Of a DNA stretch of 64,000 nucleotides, positions 19,507 to 28,365 are shown one piece after another (positions within the stretch are counted from its first letter, which is position 1; the number at the start of each line of letters is the position of its first letter). The DNA is from Anadara kagoshimensis. Its lineage: Eukaryota > Mollusca > Bivalvia > Arcoida > Arcidae. A model generated the notes under the pieces. It was not told where the DNA came from, searched no databases, and saw only the letters and a program-made list of their open reading frames with translations. Location of the stretch: positions 12,116,791 through 12,180,790 of the forward strand of contig CM037872.1 of NCBI GenBank assembly GCA_021292105.1, given 5' to 3'. Made by a program: the position numbers and the translations under genes.

Positions 19507-20749
19507 GGATGCATTTGACGTCCCATATTTTAATATTCCTTTAATTCTTAGTTTTGATTTAACAAGCCAACGGTACATCTGCATTTCCAGAGTACCTGAC
19601 CTCGCTTCACGTGATTAACCAGGGAAGTGGTGCTTAAGTCACCTAGCTATACCTGTCACTTGTGAAGTCAAGATTTGGAATGAAGGGAAGTGAAACCATG
19701 GAACGTCAATTATATCCAGGGCAATTTTTGATACCGATACACCATACTTATCAACACTATTGTGATGACAGCCATTAAACTTTTGAGGATAATCCTCGGC
19801 TTGCATTATCCCAGAGTCAACATTTTATTTATAAGCAGCTTGTTTGATTGTATGAGTAAAAGGTCTACCATAGCTAATTGGCTGTCAGAAACATGCATAA
19901 TGCTGCATAGTAAAAAAAAACAAATGAACTCATCATATTTGCCATGAATCTTCAAATATATCCTTTCTTGGTTGCCATATAATTTCGATGTAAATGAGTT
20001 AATTATTCGAGGCTTAATATTCCGTTTGCTGACTACAATATCATTTACAAATAGTTGACCCTGGGATATTGCAAGCCTAGGCTTATCAGTGCCTTCAAAA
20101 CATTTTATGACAGTCATAACAGTATTGTTGATAAGTCTGACGTCTCTGTGTCCAGGATTGTCCTGGATATATTTGACGTCCCTATCACTTAAATTAGACA
20201 CGTGGCGGGTGTAGCTAGCTAAACAGGTGTTGCTTACCCTTCCGGAGCACCCGGTTCACGTGTCTAACCTAACTTGTCAGTTTTAAAGTTTTCACTTTGC
20301 TTCTCGATTGTTGTTGTTGTTGCTTAACGTCACATCAGCAATTTTGCAGCTATTTGCGACGAAAAATGCTTTATTAATCGTTCTTATGCCAGTTCGCACT
20401 CAGTGTGACTTTAAGGTGCTAGCTCACGGAGTCAGTATGCCGCTTACAAACGTACCACTCCCCCAGTCACATTAAACTGAAATCGGGTGAAACCAGTAAA
20501 AGCCAATGTCAAGGAAAATTCACTTTCCCGGTTCTGGATTGTGATTCGGACTTGGTTTAGTATGTTTTTCTTAATATTTCAGGTTGGATTGCCGATTTAA
20601 CACATACGTATGTAGGATCATTTTATTTCATTGGATCAGTATTCGTGGTAGGTGGAATTCTGTCAATTCTAATTCCTGTTTATGGAAAATTTAGAGAAAG
20701 AATTATATCTAAACATACCAAAAGTTATGAAATTACTCATGTTTCGTAA
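10080..20749 (+). CDS. Monocarboxylate transporter-like (SLC16 / MFS) protein, seven exons
   Basis: Predicted join: 10080-10263, 11557-11700, 13945-14181, 16828-17058, 18383-18553, 19305-19430, 20583-20749. It totals 1260 nt and encodes 419 residues. The product is a 12-helix major-facilitator membrane protein of the SLC16 type. Evidence: SFGVLYSELL in helix 1; helix 2 continuing into GPVVGVLERKFGCR; the helix 4/5 region FDKWLALATAFASSGGAVG followed by EYGWRGTFVLLGG; a short TM6-TM7 loop of about 33 residues (183-217); and GLIGRILIGMLAD at helix 8. An in-frame TAG at 10047 supports the chosen ATG. Every junction has GT-AG ends and keeps phase 1. The usual N-terminal DGGWGW-type motif is degenerate, the basic residue expected in helix 1 is Gln, and the helix-8 Asp four residues before Arg is Gly, so proton-coupled lactate transport is doubtful. 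The substrate cannot be told from sequence. Both cytosolic ends are short. Confidence 0.9.
10264..11556 (+). other. Transporter intron 1, with two family A copies
   Basis: Holds a reverse family A fragment (about 10575-10705) and a long forward family A copy (about 10790-11155). A C-run of ten bases sits near 10363-10372. No extra exon is seen. Confidence 0.7.
10790..11155 (+). repeat. Dispersed repeat family A, long copy
   Basis: Representative copy. Its diagnostic blocks in order are GCAAGCCTAGGCTTATCA, GTGTCCAGGATTGCCCTGGA, GTAGCTAGCTAAACAGG, GTGCTTACCCTTCCGGAGCA, ACTTCCCTGGTGGAAGTT, TTACTTTGCTTTTGAATTGT and GTCAGTATGTTTGTTTTGG. No coding capacity, no tRNA head and no obvious terminal repeats, so its class is unresolved. 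At least a dozen full or partial copies lie in this window. Confidence 0.8.
11557..11700 (+). CDS. Transporter exon 2 (residues 62-109)
   Basis: Acceptor CTTACAG|GTCCTG and donor TGTG|GTGAGT, phase 1 to phase 1, 144 nt. It encodes GPVVGVLERKFGCR (the helix 2-3 turn) and helix 3 up to LLYLTYGIIC in helix 4. Confidence 0.9.
12308..13466 (-). mobile_element. Mariner-family DNA transposon, degenerate
   Basis: The left terminal repeat is TACGAGGGAAGGTCAAAAAG followed by TTCATAGA. The right end, read on the minus strand, is TACGAGAGGAAGTCAGAAAG followed by TTCACAGA. The two 28-base TIRs match with few differences and begin with the TA expected for the target site. The length of about 1.16 kb and the transposase remains inside fit a mariner inserted in intron 2 of the transporter gene, opposite to its transcription. 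Confidence 0.9.
12377..13359 (-). pseudogene. Broken mariner transposase (DD34D)
   Basis: Homology continues through at least three frames: an N-terminal HTH region (EFRAVIKFLTVEESNAKEIH, within 13156-13359), a middle part with LVSGDKTWIHHWDPE (catalytic Asp codon about 12950-12952), and a C-terminal part with LLLHDNAPVHKS (Asp about 12671-12673) and SPELAPSDYFLF. The last two acidic residues are separated by 34 residues, the mariner signature. Frameshifts near 13190, 12945 and 12750 make it inactive. The catalytic residues survive, so it is a moderately old copy. Confidence 0.9.
13730..13922. mobile_element. Pogo/Tigger-like MITE abutting exon 3
   Basis: The left end TACAGTAAAACCTCGTTATA and the right end GAATCGAGGTTTTACAGTGT form terminal inverted repeats of the CAGTAAAACCTCG type typical of pogo/Tigger elements. 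The interior also shows mirrored parts (CCCCTCGATAGC, CCCCTTTATAACGC). About 190 bp, with no coding capacity. Its right end lies about 22 bases before the exon 3 acceptor. Confidence 0.7.
13945..14181 (+). CDS. Transporter exon 3 (residues 110-188)
   Basis: Acceptor CTGTTTAAAG|GTATTG and donor GAGAG|GTAAAT, phase 1 to 1, 237 nt. It encodes helices 4-6 with the SLC16-like FDKWLALATAFASSGGAVG and GWRGTFVLLGG segments, the strongest family signal in the gene. Confidence 0.92.
15113..16177 (-). mobile_element. 5'-truncated LINE with target-site duplication
   Basis: A non-LTR retrotransposon copy in antisense to the transporter gene. It is bounded by the direct repeat GGTTGTTGATTAC at 15113-15125 and 16165-16177, a 13-bp target-site duplication. 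The 3' end closes with a TAGG tetranucleotide run (TAGGTAGGTAGG on the minus strand). The 5' end is truncated inside the reverse-transcriptase ORF. The clade is not certain (RTE/Jockey-like). Confidence 0.88.
15126..16164 (-). pseudogene. LINE reverse transcriptase with internal deletion
   Basis: A long open frame (about 15316 to 16160) shows the early RT blocks: RRWKEHFSEILNR, NNKTPGIDNITAEMLK, LTAIPKKGD, SNWRGITLL and QAGFRSERRTTDQIF. It then jumps directly to the C-terminal part (TQTTSVENI, RWRYIGHILRK). The central RT blocks, including the catalytic Asp pair, are missing. The end of the C-terminal domain (KWRDLCLALCSTRSEED) is readable in a shifted frame down to about 15130. Inactive. Confidence 0.88.
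16828..17058 (+). CDS. Transporter exon 4 (residues 189-265)
   Basis: Acceptor TATATGACAG|TACATA and donor ATCTG|GTGAGT, phase 1 to 1, 231 nt. It encodes the polar Ser/Gln/Asn-rich TM6-TM7 loop (QTPSVVQSSQQTNSNLKK), helix 7 (YLLYLVSSFFVSMVYFTIYV) and the start of helix 8. The split codon is Val, the only one of six that is not Gly. Confidence 0.88.
17059..18382 (+). other. Transporter intron 4, with family A copy
   Basis: A forward family A copy lies at about 17995-18310 (GTGTCCAGGATTGCGCTGGA, GTAGCTAGCC, CTTCCGGTACAC). Around 17550-17960 two related blocks, each with a TTTGCATTTTCTACA and ACTCAAAGG motif, form an old duplication. No extra exon. Confidence 0.65.
18383..18553 (+). CDS. Transporter exon 5 (residues 266-322)
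   Basis: Acceptor TTTTTTAAG|GATTAA and donor CTTG|GTAAGA, phase 1 to 1, 171 nt. It encodes helix 8 with GRILIGMLAD (an MFS motif-A-like turn), helix 9 and the start of helix 10. The Arg is present, but the residue four before it is Gly rather than the Asp found in proton-coupled family members. Confidence 0.9.
18581..18718. repeat. Foldback element FB5 in intron 5
   Basis: Left arm GATAATCAACATTTATCCGT GGTATATCG and right arm CGATATACCATGGGTAGATT GTTGATAATT are complementary with few mismatches; both flanks read AAAATTA or TTTTAATT. It begins 27 bases after the exon 5 donor, so the transcript can form a stem next to the splice site. Confidence 0.78.
18719..19304 (+). other. Rest of transporter intron 5
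   Basis: Contains the end part of a forward family A copy (about 18995-19105; CTTCCCTGGCGGAAGGT, CACTTTGCTTTTGCAATTGT). Nothing else is recognised. Confidence 0.5.
19305..19430 (+). CDS. Transporter exon 6 (residues 323-364)
   Basis: Acceptor TGTAATAG|GTACCT and donor GGCAG|GTAGGT, phase 1 to 1, 126 nt. It encodes helix 10 into helix 11 (GVILADIVGKDR, then AYGFFSCASGISVSFGVPLA). The VGKDR turn corresponds to the helix 10-11 loop of MCTs. Confidence 0.9.
19431..20582 (+). other. Transporter intron 6, TA microsatellite and inverted family A pair
   Basis: A TA dinucleotide run spans about 19461-19503. A reverse family A copy (about 19595-19830) and a forward copy (about 20050-20310, continuing at 20515-20570) face each other. 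The forward copy is split by a nested insertion, described in the next entry. Confidence 0.75.
20312..20525. mobile_element. Small insertion nested in a family A copy
   Basis: Family A sequence ACTTTGCTTCTCGATTG is interrupted at about 20310 by roughly 215 bases beginning TTGTTGTTGTTGCTTAACGT. Family A then resumes at TGGATTGTGATTCGGAC. The insert has no coding capacity and looks like a short interspersed element. The repeated GATTG flanks would be its target duplication. Confidence 0.6.
20583..20749 (+). CDS. Transporter exon 7 (residues 365-419, stop)
   Basis: Acceptor TTAATATTTCAG|GTTGG, ending TCG TAA at 20747-20749. It encodes helix 12 (GSFYFIGSVFVVGGILSILI) and a short basic C-terminal tail of about 23 residues (KFRERIISKHTKSYEITHVS). 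No clear AATAAA is close behind the stop, so the 3' UTR end is undetermined. Confidence 0.9.
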
Positions 20750-22636
20750 TATTTAGATAATCAAAGCACCGAAGGTGCCCAGCGAACAGAGAGCGAGAAC
20801 AAAATGCAAGCGTCTTTTACAATTGCTAATGAAGGGTGTTATAACTGTGCCAGTTTTTAAGTACAAGTCAAGATTGCACTGAGTCTCATTTTTCCAATAA
20901 GTATTATTTTTCACAGAAGTGTTTTCAAAGTAGGCATATATTCTGCACTGCTGAAAAGTTGTCGGATCACTCCAAATTGAGGATTCTTTGTAGCAAACAT
21001 GCTACGAAGTTTCAAGCAACTTCATTTATCAGTTTCAGCGAAGATTTTTTGAGATTTTGAGAAGTTTACAGACAAATGGCAGGCACATACAAAGTCATGA
21101 TAAAAGCTCACATAGCCTATGGCCAGGTGAGCTAATTAAGGCCATATGTTCAAAAAGTAAGAATACCTATGAATGTTACCACTGCAAACATGCTAACCCT
21201 CACGATATAAACAGCGGCCTCGACCACATCCCCCACCTCGTTTCTCCCGGTTTAAAACAAAGTCTTCTGAAATTGACCTTAGTGGCATATAAATATTTAT
21301 TGTCAATATTATTTATCTCTTTTTGAATTTGTTCAGCTGATAGACGCTTAATCACGGCAACAAAACACTTGAACACGAATACAGGATCAACAATATTTTT
21401 TTTTCAAAATACGCTTTTTTCAACATTCAAACACTTTATATTTTCATACCTTGGTCATACAACACTAGATCGTTTTTCTTAGTAAAAACCCAATAAGATT
21501 ATTCTCAGAAGTGTAGAGTATAGTTCCCTGATCTTTAATCGAGTTTCATAAAGATATACCACTTTATTTCAAGTAAATGTCACCTGTACAAGTGAGAAAT
21601 CGGCACCTTTTTTCATTATCGGAAATGCCGACAGTAATAGTACTGTACAAAACGGCAATAAAATGACAATCCGGACCCGAAAAATTCCGGGGAAAATCGC
21701 AAAGTAGAATCCACTTAGTGTGTTCGCTACCACGACCAAGCCCCAAAATGAAGGGCCGCTTAATTGGGGCGGTTCACTGCCAAACATTAAGATTTGCTAT
21801 CTTTCTTTCAGCATCGATCATTTAATATGAATATAGTGGCACTCCCCGTTTTACACACTCAGTGACGTACGAAGTTATCTACCAAGACTGCGTAGATTAT
21901 TAATTTTTCAGTTGGGTTGAGTTTATTCTTTATATCCTGCAGAGCAATTTATCGCAAGAAAAGCTTTGCCACAAATACATTTTATCCTAACATGTGGCTG
22001 CTGTCAAAGATTTCGGTATTGTGCGTGAGAGTAACGTATTGCGGCGCAAATCACCCTTCAAGCCAAACATTCACTATTAGACCAAAATGAAATTTTCAGG
22101 AAAACAGAGAGACTGGAATAGAAAGCCTCACATAAATGTTTTACACCGATATACATGTAGTTATATTATAAGCACGAAGCCTTCTGGTATGGTACCATTC
22201 TGATTATGGACAACGAGCAGCCTTCAAGGCAAGCGACAATTCAACACCGCGGCTCACACAAAAAAGAAAAGTTGCAAAGAAAATTGCTTTAATGATTGCT
22301 GCTGCTTAAAAAGCAAATTATATACATTATGAGCTTGCAAATACCAAATTAAAAGTTCAAATCTAGAAAATCACTTATGAGGTCACTCTGGGCAGTTACG
22401 ATAGTTTTCATTATTTGCAATTCGTTAACAAAAAAGGTAGCAATCAAACGCATCTGACAAGTATCATGTCGATGATACCAAATGTGAAAGTCTAGCAATT
22501 TATCAAGATTTCTCCAAGATTCCAAGATTTGAAGCATTTCTCAACTGAAGAAAATCAAACAACGATCACTCACGGTTCGTTTTTAATATTAAAAAAAAAA
22601 AAAAAAAAAACCAATAACGTCAGGATTTTCCAACTA
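20750..22636. other. 3' flank of transporter gene, no further gene seen
   Basis: The first few hundred bases are probably 3' UTR. About 20915-21135 carries a diverged relative of the 53753-55372 repeat (AAGCTCACATAGCCTATGGC, CAGGTGAGCTAAT). 21560-21790 is a more GC-rich block with no recognisable product. An A-run of about 20 lies near 22591-22610. Confidence 0.45.
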
Positions 22637-23184
22637 CATGTACAGCTCAAGTGGATACGTGAATTTCAACCGCGGCCGCGGTGTCAAAAGGGATTAATTT
22701 TCCACCGCGGTCCACCGTGATCTAAAGACATTCACCGCAACTGAATAAATGACGGATTAAAAATATTCCTGCCGCGGTGGACAGTAAAATCGTCCGCCGG
22801 CAGGAAAAATCTCCACCGCGATGTTGATTGAAAATGAATTACACTTTAACCATTGATGGATTATCACGTTATCTAAGTACATGTACAGTCTAACTTAGTT
22901 TATTCAAACTTCGATTTTTCAAATGCCTACGGTTATTCGAAGTTCCCGTCATTCATTATAATTTTTATTTATTAAAAAAAATCGAATACCACAGATTATT
23001 CGAACCTGAATTCTAGACCCAAATATGTTTTAATGATACTAAACCACCCACCCCAATAAAAAATTAAAGTTGTTTTTTTCCCACAATATGAAGTTTTAAA
23101 AAATTACCAGTGTGCACGTTTTTTTTCGGCGTGTATGTTTTCATCACCTCATTAACCAAGTGTAACTGATTGTAATTTCACACA

Positions 23185-23480
23185 GAGTGGCATGTACTAG
23201 CCCTTCCAAGCTCTCGTTTTAAAACTTTTTTCCAAAGCTTGCCGACAAAGACGATTAGACGGTTGAACGCACACTACCATTTTCAATAAACCACCCCCGC
23301 AACTTGTCCATCATAATCTGAAACCTAAGCACGTGCACACCGATACTGCGGTATTCAACAAAGTGACGTGTATTAGCCTTTCAAGCTTTTGTTCAAAGCT
23401 TGCCGACAAGGACGAGTAGACGGTTGCACGGACAATAGAGATACTTTCAATTAACCACCCCCGCAACAGACTTGTCTGTG
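23185..23480. repeat. Two-copy direct repeat, unit about 170 bp
   Basis: Both copies share AAAGCTTGCCGACAA, AGACGGTTG and AACCACCCCCGCAAC, at about 23235-23310 and 23397-23465, preceded by ATTAGCC/CTAGCCCTTCCAAGCT-like sequence. Diverged by about a fifth by eye. Confidence 0.7.
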
Positions 23481-23539
23481 TATTATATATGAGTACACAC
23501 GTACTATCTTACCCCTATGTACTATATAAAAGACATCTC

Positions 23540-23571
<32 letters not shown>

Positions 23572-23639
23572 GTGTTTTTTTTTAGAATGTCACATGTAAT
23601 TAAACACTAGCTATTTGGAAATTCAATTAAAAGCGACAT

Positions 23640-23905
23640 TAAAAACTGATGCTCCGTGTCGTGGTAAGCGCGGCGCTCTAAAAAACCATCCCAGTAATTA
23701 CCGTGCGCACTGCAAAGATAAATAATTCTGTCATTTCACCTATAGCTGGTTTTGTCTCGATAAATGTGATAGATTCTTGACTGAACGTAAAACCCCATTC
23801 AATCAACCAATCATCTCTGCTTGTCGAGGCCTCAGTGGCCGAATTTTCCAAAGTGATCCTCTACCTTTCGCCGCCAAGGTTCGAATCGACGGGCAGTTTG
23901 TCAGT
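23640..23905 (+). repeat. SINE remnant
   Basis: The 3' half contains ATTTCACCTATAGCTGGTTT and TTCTTGACTGAACGTAAAAC CCCATTCAATC, shared with the other SINEs here. Downstream, GGCCTCAGTGGCCGAA followed by GGTTCGAATC resembles tRNA A and B boxes of an adjacent second copy. Degraded. Confidence 0.55.
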
Positions 23906-24406
23906 TTATATTTCTACTTCTACTTCTACCAGTCTGCGGCCGCCATCAATCGCTGATGATACTGCCACTTTGTGTGTGCGCATTACAAATTTGACTAAGG
24001 TAAAAACAAAGTGCTGGCTAAGATTTTCCTTAAATGACAAATTTACTATACACATCCAGCTATTGGGGGAAAATGTCCAATTTAAGAAGAAATCGTTGTG
24101 AAACTTGCGTCTTGTCACTGTTTGCCAGCAGTGATACCTTGTTCACGTGTGTGTGTGTGTGTCGAGGATCTTTAACTGTAAGGGTAACGTTTGGAAAACA
24201 CAAATTATTATAATACACTTATTTAATGATGACCGCGGTGGACGATCCGGTGGACTAGTCCTTACAATATTTTACCACCGGCAAAATCGTGCACCACAAA
24301 TCGCGGTGGTCAGATAATTCCCACCTGAATCCACAAGAAATTTTGCGGTAACGGATTAAAAAACACCGCGGCGGTGGAAATTCACGTATCCACTTGAGCT
24401 GTACTG

Positions 24407-25468
24407 TACAGTGTAAAACCACTAAGTATTCTCGCACTTTGGTGTATATGCCGGAATGAAGTCTATGTACAGGTGCACGATTAAAACCGCCTGAAAAGTC
24501 TTTTTTCAGGGCCGATTTTCATATGAAAAGACTGAAAACGAGCATGAAATAAACAACGATATTCAGCTCTTTGACTACACCTACGTCTGATGAACTTAAA
24601 ACTAACACTGCTTCATTCAAAGTAGTTCGCCCTGTACGCTATCACCACGTGGAACATGGTTTTAATTGCGATTTTAAATTAGTAACTTTATTTTAAGTTT
24701 TAACGCTATCAACAGAGAATCCATTTTATTCGTCTCGTGACGGCGGTTCGCCCATAGTGGTGGAAACTACAGAACGGTCAAAGCAAGCTAACGATCGGAT
24801 TTACACAGAGGCGATTGGTTGAAATCAACTTTTTTTTAAATGCACATTTTATGAATAAATAAAGATTAAATATATAAATATGAAAAAAAATAATGTGGAA
24901 ATTTTTTATCAAATGTTCATGACAGCAGAGTAAAACGAAATATTTAACCAATCAAATAACGGCTTATAAACGTGTCCGGTACTCGCTGTATGTTTAATGA
25001 TCAGAGTTTATGAATGAATACCTCATTCATAAATCGGTGGTGTATTTTCAGAATTCATACGCTAGTAATGGGAGAACTACTATTATGTAGACATTGCCAA
25101 ATAGTTTTAAACAATGATGCATATTCATTTTCATATTCCATACAGCATAATGTATACATCGATTATTTGCACACTTATACCAATGTTCTCATAAATGACG
25201 CTCAATACCCGCACTACATTATTATAGTTTGCGCAAGGTTTGTCAATTAGCGGTTGTTCAGCCTGTCCGGATTTTACAAACGGCTCCCGTGACAGTACTC
25301 CCAGAGATTACTCTCTGTTCGTAAAAAAATCTAAGGGTAAATTATTAATTTTGTATCATTTGCATTTGAACGATTTTGTTGCTATGTGCTTCGTATTCAA
25401 GTACTATTGGTTAATACATGTAATTACCAGGTTTACTTTATAATATTTTATTTGAAGGCAGGACTTAT
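24407..25468. other. Intergenic, no gene seen
   Basis: Nothing convincing. A short frame around 25050-25140 contains GELLLCRHCQ after a TTTTCAG, which could be a lone exon relic but continues without recognisable homology. Confidence 0.4.
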
Positions 25469-27309
25469 CATACGCAGAAATCAAAATCGACCCGTAGCTG
25501 CGCATGCGTGAAATAATCTTAAGACGGCTATACCTGCGGTCACACCTGTACATTACTTTACTATGGGAAAGTAAAAGGTGGAGATTTTAAACCTTGTTTT
25601 CGTTTTTAAAATAAATTTTATGAAAATCTTATAGTTACCATAAGAAACTACAGATTGTCATGAACATTCAAATATAAAAATGATCTAGTTGTGTTAAAAA
25701 AACCGTTTCCACTTTTAATTACAAATTTTGGTGACATATACTCATAATATTTGAAGTACAGTTATGCGGAGTCCGTCAATTTTTTGAAAATTGTGTGTTT
25801 TTAAACACAAATTATTAATTCAAAGACAAAATTTAGGAAAATCTTATAGTTACCACTAGAAAATATAAATCTTCCTGAATATTCAAATATTGAATTCATG
25901 AAGATACCTTTAAAAAAACCGTTTCCACTTTTAAATTGAAAATTGTGTGAAAACGGGTTTTACAACTGTTTAGTTACATGTTCAGTCGAGTGTACAGACA
26001 ACTGCTACACGGGAATTGTTGAATTGTAACAGTGGCATTTTATTATTTGTAGAATTCATAAGAAAATTTGTTGATTTGTCTTATTATTATTTTCCAGTAA
26101 TTATTACGGGCCTGGTAAATTTCGTATTAATTAGAACTTTAAAATTTGAACAATGAAAATTTCTCCATAAATCCGAACCATTCAGTAGATAATATAAATG
26201 AATCAGTGACATTAGATATAGCTAGATTCCCACTCATTTAATAAATGTAGATACATGTATTTCCAAGTGGATAATTTTATTTACTGGAAAATAATATTCT
26301 CAACATTTTTTTTTATAATTCTTTCTATTGTCGTACTTCAGGTAGAATAAACAAAACAGAAAACTTAGATCCTATCACTGCAATTTTATATTGTTATAAC
26401 CATTGCTTTATATAAAGTTACAATGGGAACTAGATATACCCGATTTTCAAATTTAAATTTCACCAATAACAATATTATTTTCTGAAAATGTCTGGTTCTC
26501 AGTGAAAATACATACTGTCACGAATATTCAAATATAAAATTATTTAAATATTTTGAAAAAAATCCATTCCACTTTTTTATTTAAAATATGGTGACATTTT
26601 ACTTAATTTCCCTATGAAACTCATTAGAAAGTGCACAGCACTGTTTTTATAAACAGCTTTTTTTCTTCTTAAAGAAATTGAAAATTTGAAAATCAGGTGA
26701 TACAATATTTGTATCAATATTTCAGTCAGTGGATCAATTCTAATTAAATCAAGTTAGAGAAATAGGAAGTAATGAAATGTGCACATTTTTATTTTCCATT
26801 TTATCATATTTCTTATTATTTAACTAATAGAGTATGAGACTTTAAAATAACAAAAGTTCAGAAATTTATTTAAAGAGGAAAAAATGCACATTTTTATTTA
26901 TTACATTTCTTATTCATTTAACTCATAATATTACCGTGGCGGATCCAGCGGGGGGCCTCCCAGTTGCCCCGACTTCCCCCTCTCTCTCACAGCTAATTGT
27001 CAATCACCCAGCGTAATGACCAGTTAATTAGTGGTACTGATTAATTAATTCGTGTCCACCCTTGCAATCAGGGATGATGTAATTTACCAGTTTGCTGAAG
27101 CATGAAAGAATCCAGGTAGTACTGACAAGTCTTAGGTGATAAGGTTATTTACCTGATCGCTGAGGCGTGAAAGAAACCAGGTACCAGTAGATAACGTTAA
27201 TTAGTAATACTTATTAAGCATACATATATTTTATTATAGTCTCACCCATGAAGAGACTTCTATGAATAGTGATTCCATTAATCATCTAATTTACCGACAT
27301 GACCAAGAG

Positions 27310-27369
<60 letters not shown>

Positions 27370-28365
27370 TAATTTTTAGCACACAAGATTATCTTTTTTG
27401 TATATTTTTATAGCACGATGCTCTAGTTATAAAAGTCCAAATTTTTGTACAATTTTTGAACGTTTTTATTTTTAACATGATCTAGGTAAAGTGATTATTA
27501 GATTCGATTTTTAGTTGATTGGGAAATATTAATTGATTATTGAAACAAGTCGGTAAACCGTCGCGCATGAGCCCCTATTGTTCATTAGAAACGTTATGTT
27601 CAGATTTTTTTAAGTTCTCGTGAACTTTTAGAATATTATTGTATTTTGCCGATCATGTCCTGGTAGTAAAAAGTAATATTATTGTATATTGATCCTCTCT
27701 CTCCAAAACGTTACACATGGCTTTGTCCTTACCAGTGTCAGGTTTATGTTGCATTCTTTTCACAGTTCAGGTCGATAAATAAAATAAAATAAAATAAAAT
27801 AAAATATTGCAATTAACTATTCAGCATTGGATTTGTTGGTTCAATTAGATTAATATCAAATCATCTTGTTATGAAAAATAAACATAAGAAAACTCATAGT
27901 ATTTATTTATTTATTTATTTATTTATGTAAAAACATTAATATAGCTAGAATGGAATATTTAAAAACGCTGATTTAATTTTTATTTTAACTTAGAATAAGC
28001 ATATAAGACCCCGACAAAACGTATTTAAAACAAATACTTGAAACATTTATATAATTATGATTTCGTACAAATTTTCAATAAGCTGGACATATGGATGTAA
28101 TTTTTTTTTCATCATTTTATTACGAGATGCATTCAAGTCATTAGTGTCTAATCCGTCTGCGTTTAGCCAGAGACAGATAAAACCCCGATTGGATTTTTGT
28201 CGAGCACTTGTTATTGCTCTCCCAAATTGGAATTATCTAACAGGTCACGCTCGACTGAACAACACTACCATCTTTATAACACACCTGTATCCGATGGTCA
28301 GTATAGGACGACTTCTAATGTAGGGGCAGATAACCCTTCAAATCGGATCTCGATTTCTGGACATG
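25469..28365 (+). repeat. Array unit 1
   Basis: Landmarks: sub-repeats at about 25618-25740, 25834-25950 and 26481-26600; GC-rich block GGCGGATCCAGCGGGGGGCC at 26939; GA run about 27312-27367; AAAAT pentamer run about 27780-27805; TTTA run about 27900-27925; an 88-codon frame at 28057-28323. It also holds two smaller internal duplications (about 26775-26935 and 27085-27190). Confidence 0.95.

Larger units (their letters stand above)
22637..24406. mobile_element. CCGCGG-rich inverted arms about 1.77 kb apart
   Basis: The left arm begins TACAGCTCAAGTGGATACGT followed by GAATTTC (22640). The right arm ends GAAATTC ACGTATCCACTTGAGCTGTA (24403). Both arms continue for about 170 bases with many CCGCGGTGG motifs. 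The match is strong for the outer 40 bases and looser inside. Either one element with long TIRs or two copies of one MITE in opposite orientation. The interior holds a duplicated segment (23185-23480), a T-run and a SINE remnant. Confidence 0.6.

Noticed and set aside
25014-25250. Possible exon with GELLLCRHCQ (CxxC) after TTTTCAG
   Set aside because: It resembles the start of a zinc-binding domain, but the homology stops after about 15 residues and no partner exon is visible nearby.
25469-28365. Array unit as a Helitron
   Set aside because: Tandem Helitrons were considered, but I could not find a TC start with a CTRR end and terminal hairpin at the unit borders.
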